The translations under genes were made by a program, and so were the position numbers. Under the pieces are notes generated by a model. That model did not search any database. It had not been told where the DNA came from and saw only the letters and a program-made list of their open reading frames with translations. A stretch of DNA of 64,000 nt from UBA1479 sp040218445 (GTDB lineage: Bacteria; Pseudomonadota; Alphaproteobacteria; Rhodospirillales; Casp-alpha2): positions 75,079 to 139,078 of the forward strand of contig JAVJRK010000013.1 in assembly GCA_040218445.1 (NCBI GenBank). Direction: 5' to 3'. Of this stretch, positions 23,876 through 30,577 are shown one piece after another. The stretch's first letter is position 1. The number at the start of each line of letters is the position of its first letter.

Positions 23876-25570
23876 TTGGTTTCGCTGCAACAAGCCTTTG
23901 CCAGCCATCAGGCCGGAAACCTGACAGACGCTGTGCAGCTATACAGGCACTTCATTGCCGCAAACCCCCAGCATGCAGAAGCCCATCACCTTCTCGGCGT
24001 AGCCTGTATGCAGATGGGCAACCTGCAAGATGCCATGGAGTCACTTTCCCAGGCCGTTCACCTTGATGGCAATAATCCGGGGTATTTGAACAATCTCGGC
24101 CTGGCGCAATTCTATGGAAACGACCCGGTGGCAGCGCGGAAAAATTATGAGCGCGCGCATGCACTGACACCACAAAACCCGGATATCCTGAATAACTTGG
24201 GCATGGCCCTGCAGCGTCTGGGTGAAGTCGAAGGGGCGATTAAAAAATTCGAGGCTGCCCTGAAGCTTTCATCAGACGACCCAGAGATATTGCACAATTA
24301 TGGGATGGCCTTGCGCGATGCAGGGCTGCTTGAAAAGGCTGCTGTGATCTTGAAGCGGGCCATCGACGTAAGCGGTGGCATTCCCGACACCTATGCTGCC
24401 TTGGCATCAATTCAGTTTACGCTGGATGACTATGATGGCGCCGTCAAATCTTGTTGGTCCAGCATCCGAATGGACCCCTTGCATCTTGATTCCCACAAAG
24501 CCTTCAAAGGCCTGATGAAGGCGATGAACCGGGATGCGGAAATCTACGACACATTGAAGTGGGCCGTCGAAAATGCACCCGATGTACCGCAGACACATGT
24601 GCAGTACGGCCTGGAACTGGCGCAGGACGGAGCTTATGCCGTGGCGGAGCCCGTACTACGGCGCGCCATTGAGTTGGATGGCAACCTGGCGATCGCGCGA
24701 TCAACACTGGGTTGGGCGCTTTCCCATATGGGCCAGCATGATGAGGCCGTCATGCAATATGCAAAGGCCGTCGAATTGGCACCGGACGATCCAAGCTTTC
24801 TCGACAACTATGGCCAATGCCTGATCCGTGCCGGCCGGCCGACTGACGCGATCGCCGTTCTGAAGAAAGCACATCGCATGATGCCGCGCCTGAGTGCTGT
24901 TTTAGGAACGATGACGATCGCCATGGTCGAAGCCGACGATCCCAGCCTGGCCGCGTTCGTCGACTATGAAAAAGACGTCGTGACACGGGTTTTATCCCCG
25001 CCTCCCGGATACGCCGATATAGAGACTTTCAACGATGCACTTCATGCGGAATTGGAACCGCGTCATAAGCAAGGCTCGTTGCCGTTGGATCAGTCGATGC
25101 GCGGCGGCACCCAAATTCCCGACAATCTGTTTAAATCTGCTTCGGGAAATGTGCTTCTGGTCAAAAACGCGATTACGGCTGCCATCGGAGAATTCGTCGC
25201 CGGGCTGGATGAAGATCCCGATCATCCGTTTCTACGTTACATCAACAAGGACTTCCGGTTTTCCGGTGCCTGGTCGACCATCCTTTACGGGGCCGGTTAC
25301 GACGGCAGTCATATCCATAATGAAGGCTGGCTCAGTGGTGTTTACTACGTGAAGGCCCCTGACCTGCCCGAAGAAAGTTGGCTATCCGGCGAAGGATGTA
25401 TCCAATTCGGCGCACCGCCGGACGCCTTTGTCAGCGACAAGAACAAGACACGCCGCCTGATCCGTCCCCAACCGGGTCTATTGGTTCTGTTTCCCTCTTA
25501 CATCTGGCACGGAGTCAAGCCATTCACCCAGGAAGGCCTGCGCCATTCAATTGCGTTTGATGTGATCTAG
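23876..25570 (+). CDS. TPR-repeat protein with C-terminal 2OG-Fe(II) oxygenase domain
   Basis: The product of about 564 residues has roughly ten tetratricopeptide repeats (about 1-330, such as AEAHHLLGVACMQMGNLQDA and PDILNNLGMALQRLGEVEGA). A double-stranded beta-helix domain of the putative 2OG-Fe(II) oxygenase type follows (about 450-564). Probable iron-ligand histidines are in GSHIHNEGWLSGVYYV and SYIWHGVKPF, and a 2OG-binding arginine is in GLRHSIAF. The start is probably TTG at 23876, with GAGG 9 bases upstream. The gene is less GC-rich than its neighbours. It may hydroxylate a protein or glycan held by the TPR arm; the substrate is unknown. Confidence 0.75.
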   Translation: MVSLQQAFASHQAGNLTDAVQLYRHFIAANPQHAEAHHLLGVACMQMGNLQDAMESLSQAVHLDGNNPGYLNNLGLAQFYGNDPVAARKNYERAHALTPQNPDILNNLGMALQRLGEVEGAIKKFEAALKLSSDDPEILHNYGMALRDAGLLEKAAVILKRAIDVSGGIPDTYAALASIQFTLDDYDGAVKSCWSSIRMDPLHLDSHKAFKGLMKAMNRDAEIYDTLKWAVENAPDVPQTHVQYGLELAQDGAYAVAEPVLRRAIELDGNLAIARSTLGWALSHMGQHDEAVMQYAKAVELAPDDPSFLDNYGQCLIRAGRPTDAIAVLKKAHRMMPRLSAVLGTMTIAMVEADDPSLAAFVDYEKDVVTRVLSPPPGYADIETFNDALHAELEPRHKQGSLPLDQSMRGGTQIPDNLFKSASGNVLLVKNAITAAIGEFVAGLDEDPDHPFLRYINKDFRFSGAWSTILYGAGYDGSHIHNEGWLSGVYYVKAPDLPEESWLSGEGCIQFGAPPDAFVSDKNKTRRLIRPQPGLLVLFPSYIWHGVKPFTQEGLRHSIAFDVI

Positions 25571-26739
25571 GCCACCTCGCCGCAGGCATGGCCCGACGCC
25601 CAAGCCCATTGGAAATTGAACCCGCCCAGGTGGCCCGTGACGTCCACGCCCTCGCCAATGAAATAGAGCCCCGGCACGTCCCGGGCTTCCATGGTCTTGG
25701 ATGAAAGATCCCGCGTATCGACCCCGCCGACGGTGACCTCGGCCGTGCGGTTGCCCTCGCTGCCGTTGGGGGTGACGGTCCAGGCATTGACCTGGTCAGC
25801 CAGGGCTCGAAGACGTTTGTCCGGCTGGTCGGCCAGACGACCCAGGCAGCCCGTCCATTCGCACAACCGCTGTGCCAGACTTTTCGCCAGGAACTGGGAA
25901 AGCACCGTCGGCACTTCTTTCTTCGGCTCGCTTTGTTTCATTTCTTTCAGCAGAGAGAACAGATCCCTGCCCGGAAGCAGGTCGAGCGTGATCGCATCGC
26001 CCGGCTTCCAATAGGATGAGATCTGCAGGATTACCGGCCCGCTCAGCCCCCGGTGGGTGAATAGCAGGGCTTCGGCAAAGCGCACCTTTCCCAGGGTCGC
26101 CGTGGCATCGACCGACACGCCGGAAAGGCCTTCCAGATTCGCCAGCATTGCCGCATCAAATGTCAGCGGCACCAGGCCCGCCCGTGGCGTGACGACGCGC
26201 AGACCAAACTGCCGGGCGATGTCATAGGCAAAACCGCTTGCCCCCATCTTGGGGATCGACGGCCCACCCGTGGCGATGACCAGGGCAGCCCCCGTAAACA
26301 CCCCCTTGTCCGTCTCCACGCGGAACCGGTCGCCGTCACGGGTCACGGCGGACACGGTAATCGCCGTGCGGATGTCAGCCCCATGGGCTTCGGCCAGCAG
26401 CATGTCGATGATCTGCTGCGCGCTGTCGTCGCAGAACAACTGCCCCAGGGTTTTTTCGTGATAGGCGATGCGATGGCTTTCAACCAGCGCAATGAAATCA
26501 TGCTGGGTATACCGTTTAAGCGCCGAGACACAGAAATGCGGATTGTCTGACAGGAAGTTCACAGGCGCGGCGTGCAGGTTGGTGAAATTGGCCCGCCCGC
26601 CGCCGGAAATACGCACCTTCTGGGCGACCTTCGGGTTGCGTTCCAGAACCACAACCTTGCGACCGCGCCGGATCGCGCCGGCCGCGCACATCAACCCCGC
26701 CGCCCCGGCACCTATGATGATTACGTCAACGTCCTGCAT
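25567..26739 (-). CDS. HI0933/BaiN-family flavoprotein
   Basis: The 390-residue protein begins with a dinucleotide-binding motif (VIIIGAGAAGLMCAAGAIRRG) and continues ERNPKVAQKVRISGGGRANFTN, the signature of the HI0933/BaiN/YhiN flavoproteins. LVIATGGPSIPKMGASGFAYD and the closing GLYFIGEGVDVTGHLGGFNFQWAWASG complete the family pattern. It binds FAD; reactions are mostly unknown, BaiN being a bile-acid-pathway reductase in gut Clostridia. I start at the ATG at 26739. Its stop codon and that of the convergent TPR/oxygenase gene share the same CTAG tetranucleotide. Confidence 0.85.
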   Translation of the reverse strand: MQDVDVIIIGAGAAGLMCAAGAIRRGRKVVVLERNPKVAQKVRISGGGRANFTNLHAAPVNFLSDNPHFCVSALKRYTQHDFIALVESHRIAYHEKTLGQLFCDDSAQQIIDMLLAEAHGADIRTAITVSAVTRDGDRFRVETDKGVFTGAALVIATGGPSIPKMGASGFAYDIARQFGLRVVTPRAGLVPLTFDAAMLANLEGLSGVSVDATATLGKVRFAEALLFTHRGLSGPVILQISSYWKPGDAITLDLLPGRDLFSLLKEMKQSEPKKEVPTVLSQFLAKSLAQRLCEWTGCLGRLADQPDKRLRALADQVNAWTVTPNGSEGNRTAEVTVGGVDTRDLSSKTMEARDVPGLYFIGEGVDVTGHLGGFNFQWAWASGHACGEVA

Positions 26740-26801
26740 GCGCGTGCTATAGCGGATACAGAAGCGATGCCCAAGCACCGCTTGTCACCGCCCGTAACCA
26801 T

Positions 26802-27410
26802 TCAATCGATGCGCGTCAGTATAAAGCCCCAATAAACGTCTGGGCCTATTGCCAACGGAATGTTGATGTCATTGGCCCACACCTGCTGAAACCCTGCCCG
26901 GCCAAACAGATTCTGCCACATCAGCTTACCCATGACGCTGTAATGGTTGGGGTTATCTTCATGTTTTGCCACGGTGTCCGGCGCGGGGACCTCCACATAC
27001 AGCCCACCCCCCGGTGTCAGTAACCGCTGAAACTCGGAAAGCGTGAACAATGGAAAGATGCTGTGCTCAAGGGCATGACGGCACCAGATGAAATCGAACG
27101 ACCCGTCGTCAAAATCCAGATCCGATAAATCCATCTCCACGGCGTCGAAGCCTTTGTCACGGCATACCGCGACATCATCACCCAATGCGATTCCTTTGGC
27201 TGAAATTCCCCGTTTATGAAATTCCTCCAGCGCCGGCCCCTGCCCGCAGCCGATATCCAAAACTCTTTGCCCCGGGCGAAGCTCACCCCGTGATGACAAC
27301 AACTCCACCACCTGACATGTGATTTGTGTGTGCAAATCACTGCCTTCTTCGGGATAAATCTCCGTCTTGCGCTGGTCCAGAAATGTCGCCAATCGATCAT
27401 ACATAGACAT
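26802..27410 (-). CDS. SAM-dependent methyltransferase (class I)
   Basis: The protein has motif I VLDIGCGQGPALEEF, the acidic loop DAVEMDLSDLDFDDGSFDFI, and WCRHALEHSIFPLFTLSEFQRLLTPGGGLYVEVP. This is the Methyltransf_11-type layout, about 200 residues from the ATG at 27410. A GTG at 27491 would add 27 residues without family similarity and without a ribosome binding site, whereas GGGGG precedes the chosen ATG. The methyl acceptor is unknown. It lies downstream of the small protein gene at 27511-27711 on the same strand and could share its transcript. Confidence 0.75.
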   Translation of the reverse strand: MSMYDRLATFLDQRKTEIYPEEGSDLHTQITCQVVELLSSRGELRPGQRVLDIGCGQGPALEEFHKRGISAKGIALGDDVAVCRDKGFDAVEMDLSDLDFDDGSFDFIWCRHALEHSIFPLFTLSEFQRLLTPGGGLYVEVPAPDTVAKHEDNPNHYSVMGKLMWQNLFGRAGFQQVWANDINIPLAIGPDVYWGFILTRID

Positions 27411-27510
27411 GGTCACCCCCGGACCGAAAGCATTCGCCATCCCGGCACCATGGCATAGTCGATTTACTTGATCACCGGTCAAATTTATCACCCGTGATCT
27501 GGCAGATCCG

Positions 27511-27711
27511 TTATTTGCGCCTCAGCAGCGAACGCATACTACCGATCACCGCAACAACAATCCGCGTAAAGGCCTCTGCGCGCAAAACACGGGCACGGCG
27601 CAAACCGTCGTTAATCTCGGCTTGGGTTACGGATAATCGCCCTCCGTCCAAAGGCGCATACAAGCCTGCCTCGTCAAGCTGCGGCATGTGGATATTAGAT
27701 AGCATGTTCAT
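27511..27711 (-). CDS. Small basic protein divergent from the HxlR regulator
   Basis: The 66-residue product starts MNMLSNIHMPQLDEAGLYAP. It ends with a positively charged amphipathic helix (GLRRARVLRAEAFTRIVVAV, then RSLLRRK). CGGAG lies about 9 bases before the ATG at 27711; a longer reading from 27738 lacks this. The AR-LRAEAF helix resembles small uncharacterised proteins common in Rhodospirillales, but I cannot name a family. It might bind membranes or nucleic acid. It is transcribed away from the HxlR regulator across a shared operator-rich region. Confidence 0.6.
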   Translation of the reverse strand: MNMLSNIHMPQLDEAGLYAPLDGGRLSVTQAEINDGLRRARVLRAEAFTRIVVAVIGSMRSLLRRK

Positions 27712-27745
27712 AGCGGTGGCTCCGATTTGGATCATCACGCAAATT

Positions 27746-27764
27746 AACTTGCAAAAAGCAAGTT
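27746..27764. promoter_or_regulatory. Operator candidate 1: AACTTGC-N5-GCAAGTT
   Basis: Perfect seven-base arms flank AAAAA in the region between the small protein gene and the HxlR regulator gene. The core CTTG-N7-CAAG is repeated with identical spacing at 27785-27799. Centres are 37 bp apart. The paired sites suggest cooperative binding by a dimeric regulator, most simply the adjacent HxlR protein. Confidence 0.6.
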
Positions 27765-27784
27765 ATAGTGATTTATGAAATTTA

Positions 27785-27799
27785 CTTGTTTTTTGCAAG
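27785..27799. promoter_or_regulatory. Operator candidate 2: CTTG-N7-CAAG
   Basis: This second copy of the CTTG-N7-CAAG core lies directly upstream of the likely HxlR start. Its T-rich centre mirrors the A-rich centre of the first copy, as expected if the two sites are in opposite orientation. Binding here would block the regulator's own promoter or start region. Confidence 0.55.
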
Positions 27800-27813
27800 A
27801 TAATTTTTATCCT

Positions 27814-28245
27814 ATGCGTATGAAGAGCGAGACCAAAAAGCACAGCAGCGATTGTCTCGTCGCCTACGGCATTGATACCTTCGGCGACCGCTGGTCGTTT
27901 CTGGTGCTGCGCGACATGATGCTTTACGGCAAGTGCCGCTATGGCGACTTCCTTGCCTCGGAAGAGCAGATCGCGACTAACATCCTGGCCGCCCGCCTGA
28001 AGCATCTGGAATCCGAAGGGATCATTTCGAAAGAACGCGACCCGGAAAACCGCCGCAGCTACATCTACAGCCTGACGGAAAAGGGCCTGGACCTCGCCCC
28101 CGTGCTACTTGAAATCATCCGCTGGAGCAGCCGCCATTTAAAAACGAACGCGCGCCGCCGCCGTTTGCTGGCACGCATTGAAACGGACCGTGACGGCGTG
28201 CTGGCGGATATCCGCACCCGCACTGCGATTCTCACCCCACCCTGA
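27814..28245 (+). CDS. HxlR-family transcriptional regulator
   Basis: The protein of about 143 residues has the HxlR winged helix. DCLVAYGIDTFGDRWSFLVL at about 13-32 matches the family block usually read as C-x-IARxLDxxGDRW. It is followed by GKCRYGDFLASEEQIATNIL and RLKHLESEGIISKE. A conserved cysteine is present (C14) and could be redox-sensitive, as in some relatives. I prefer the ATG at 27814 (or 27820) over one at 27775, because the second operator-like repeat occupies the DNA between. It probably controls itself and the divergent small gene. Confidence 0.8.
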   Translation: MRMKSETKKHSSDCLVAYGIDTFGDRWSFLVLRDMMLYGKCRYGDFLASEEQIATNILAARLKHLESEGIISKERDPENRRSYIYSLTEKGLDLAPVLLEIIRWSSRHLKTNARRRRLLARIETDRDGVLADIRTRTAILTPP

Positions 28246-28270
28246 CGATCTTATCCTGGCCAAAACCAAA

Positions 28271-28303
28271 ATCCCCCGCAACGGCCAAGCCGAAACGGGG
28301 GAT
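28271..28303 (-). terminator. Probable terminator of the CoA-transferase transcript
   Basis: ATCCCCCG (28271-28278) pairs perfectly with CGGGGGAT (28296-28303). Read on the minus strand the hairpin is followed by TTTTGGTTTTGG. It lies between the convergent ends of the HxlR and CoA-transferase genes. The 17-base loop makes it a moderate rather than a strong terminator. Confidence 0.5.
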
Positions 28304-28346
28304 CACTGGAACGGCGGCCGAACGGCCCGCCAAAACGTTCATGCGG

Positions 28347-29552
28347 TCAAATGGCGCCCTCTTCCTTCAAGGCGGCCAATTCCTCGGCGGACAGGCCAAG
28401 CTCTCCCCCAAGGATTTCTTCCGTGTGCTGGCCCTTGCGCGGCCCGGCATGACGAATTTCCGCAGGTGTTTCCGACATGAAGGGAAAGGCATTGGTCATG
28501 CGCAATTTGCCCAGGTCTTCATCGTCCATTTCGATGATATCGTTCCGCGCCTGATACTGCGGGTCCTGGTAGATTTGATCGATCGTATAAGCCGGGCCGA
28601 TCGCGGCTTCGGCTTTCTCGAACTCTTCCAGTACGGTCTTAAGGTCGTGCTGCGCGATCCAGCCGGCAACGATGCCGTCGATCTCGTCGATGTGCTTGAC
28701 CCGGTCCTGGGGGGTCTGGAAACGCGGGTCGGCCGCGACCTCGGGCCCGCCGCATAATGTCAGCACCCGAGTCACGATGGCCGGCGAGTTGGTCGAAATG
28801 GCAACCCAATGCCCGTCCTTCGATTGATAGGTATTGCGCGGCGCATTGTTCTTCGACCGGTTGCCCCAACGCTGCTGGACCACTCCCAACTGATCGTACT
28901 CCATGGGCTGCGGCCCCATGACCTGGAACAAAGGTTCATAGATCGACAGGTCAATGTACTGCCCTTCCCCACTGCCCTGCGCGTCCCGGTGATAAAGCGC
29001 GAACATGGCGGCGAAGGTGCCGTAAGCCGCCGCCACGCCATCGGCCAAACCGAAGTTGGGCAAGGTCGGGGGACCATCGGGCACACCGGTGATGCTGGCA
29101 AAACCGGAAAAGGCTTCGGCAATGGTGCCAAACCCCGGGCGGTTCTTGTACGGCCCCGTCTGGCCGAAACCGGTGACCCGCACCATCACCAGGCGCGGAT
29201 TGATCTTCTTCAAATCTTCCCAACCCAGCCCCCATTTTTCCATGGTGCCGGTACGAAAATTTTCGATCAGGACGTCCGTGTTCTTGATCAACTCCTTGAA
29301 CAAGGCCTGACCTTTGGCATGGCTGAAGTTCAAGGTGATGCACCGCTTGTTGCGGTTGGCCATCTTGAACCACAACCCCACGCCGTCCTTTTTCTGACCG
29401 GTTTCACGCAGCACATCACCGCGCGGATGTTCGACCTTGATCACGTCAGCACCGAAATCGCCCATCAGCATGCCGATGGTCGGACCGGCAATAACGGTCG
29501 CGGCATCAATGACCCTTAGCCCCTTTAGCGGGGGCGCTTTCTTTTCCGTCAC
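28347..29552 (-). CDS. Family III CoA-transferase (CaiB/BaiF type)
   Basis: The 401-residue protein begins PLKGLRVIDAATVIAGPTIG and has FGADVIKVEHPRGD, NRNKRCITLNF and IENFRTGTMEKWGLGW, all standard for CaiB/BaiF family III transferases. The catalytic aspartate is in GQYIDLSIYEPL. The enzyme would move CoA between two carboxylic acids such as carnitine, formate/oxalate or (methyl)succinate derivatives. It is 12 bp downstream of a TauD-type dioxygenase gene, so hydroxylation and CoA activation probably act on one substrate in series. The acid cannot be identified from sequence alone. Confidence 0.9.
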   Translation of the reverse strand: MTEKKAPPLKGLRVIDAATVIAGPTIGMLMGDFGADVIKVEHPRGDVLRETGQKKDGVGLWFKMANRNKRCITLNFSHAKGQALFKELIKNTDVLIENFRTGTMEKWGLGWEDLKKINPRLVMVRVTGFGQTGPYKNRPGFGTIAEAFSGFASITGVPDGPPTLPNFGLADGVAAAYGTFAAMFALYHRDAQGSGEGQYIDLSIYEPLFQVMGPQPMEYDQLGVVQQRWGNRSKNNAPRNTYQSKDGHWVAISTNSPAIVTRVLTLCGGPEVAADPRFQTPQDRVKHIDEIDGIVAGWIAQHDLKTVLEEFEKAEAAIGPAYTIDQIYQDPQYQARNDIIEMDDEDLGKLRMTNAFPFMSETPAEIRHAGPRKGQHTEEILGGELGLSAEELAALKEEGAI

Positions 29553-29564
29553 GGTTTGGTCCTT

Positions 29565-30458
29565 CTATGCGGCCGATGCGGCGTTGGGTTCGGGAACGGC
29601 AAAGTCTTCGGGCCGCAGGAAAATGGTCGTGCGCCGGGCAAAACGCGGCTTGGATTGGTCGAAGGCGTCGCGCTTGTGCCACAGGCGGGCGTTGTCCCAC
29701 ATGATGACATCGCCATTGCGCCAGGAATGAGAATAGATGAATTGATCCTGCAGCATGTGCTGGGTCACGGCATCCAAAAGTTCCTTGCTTTCGTTTTCTT
29801 CCAACCCTTCGATCCCGACGGTTTTGTTGGGATCAAGATAAACGGATTTCTGCCCCGTCGCCGGGTTTTCCAGGATGATGTCATGGGTCGCCGCGGGGGT
29901 GCGATCATGAATCTTCTTCATCGCTTCGGGATCTTTGCCCAGGTCAAGTACGGTCGTGGAATCCTTACGATCCGCGTACTTGGCCGTCGCACGCCGTCCT
30001 TCAATCGCTTTCTTCAGATTATCCGGCAGCGTTTCATAACCCAGTTTGGTGTTGCAGTAGGACGTGACGCCGGCGTTTTCCGGCATTTCGATGGCGCAGA
30101 AGATCGATCCCGACGCCGGACGCAGGCGATAGATTTGATCGTGGTGCCAATAGACTTCGTAATTGCCCAATCCGCCCAGAGGCGTGCCGTCGGGCCGCTT
30201 CAGATTGGTGATGTAGATGATTTCAGGGTTGTCCGGCGACAGCATGTCATCACGCACGATGATGTCCATTTCGCCGAAACGCTTGGAATAGGCAACCTGC
30301 TGGCTTTCGCTCAGGCTTTGACGGCGGAACAGGATCAACGGCTCTTGCTGCCACAGTTTATAGATGGCGTCGAACGTCTCATCGTCCAGGTTGGACAGAT
30401 CCACGTCGAGGATTTCGAAACCGAAGGTTTCGCTCAGGGGGCGGGTACGGAGTTGCAT
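29565..30458 (-). CDS. TauD/TfdA-family 2-oxoglutarate-dependent dioxygenase
   Basis: The 297-residue protein has the non-haem iron triad: H105-x-D107 in VYWHHDQIYRLRP and H261 in MWDNARLWHKRDAF, plus the 2OG-binding arginine at 275 or 276 in RFARRTTIFL. Family members hydroxylate small acids such as taurine, 2,4-D, gamma-butyrobetaine or alkylsulfates. The start is the ATG at 30458, with GAGG about 10 bases before. It is the first gene of a two-gene operon with a CaiB-type CoA-transferase. Its promoter carries a perfect ATTGTATACAAT palindrome, so expression is probably substrate-induced. Confidence 0.88.
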   Translation of the reverse strand: MQLRTRPLSETFGFEILDVDLSNLDDETFDAIYKLWQQEPLILFRRQSLSESQQVAYSKRFGEMDIIVRDDMLSPDNPEIIYITNLKRPDGTPLGGLGNYEVYWHHDQIYRLRPASGSIFCAIEMPENAGVTSYCNTKLGYETLPDNLKKAIEGRRATAKYADRKDSTTVLDLGKDPEAMKKIHDRTPAATHDIILENPATGQKSVYLDPNKTVGIEGLEENESKELLDAVTQHMLQDQFIYSHSWRNGDVIMWDNARLWHKRDAFDQSKPRFARRTTIFLRPEDFAVPEPNAASAA

Positions 30459-30492
30459 TTGGATGGTTCCTCGGGGGTTTTGAAGTGACGAC

Positions 30493-30520
30493 ATTGTATA
30501 CAATCTTGAACATCCATCAA
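30493..30520 (-). promoter_or_regulatory. Promoter of the dioxygenase operon with ATTGTATACAAT operator
   Basis: On the minus strand TTGATG (30520-30515) and TACAAT (30498-30493) are 16 bases apart. The perfect 12-bp palindrome ATTGTATACAAT (30493-30504) covers the -10 box. TNGTATACNA sites are typical of FCD-type GntR repressors of catabolic operons; that attribution is from general knowledge and no GntR gene is in this window. The promoter lies 35 bp before the dioxygenase start. Confidence 0.6.
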
Positions 30521-30577
30521 CCAGGAAATCGCAGTGTTCCGGTATTTCCTTTTGTTCAAACCGTCAAAAACGCGCGG

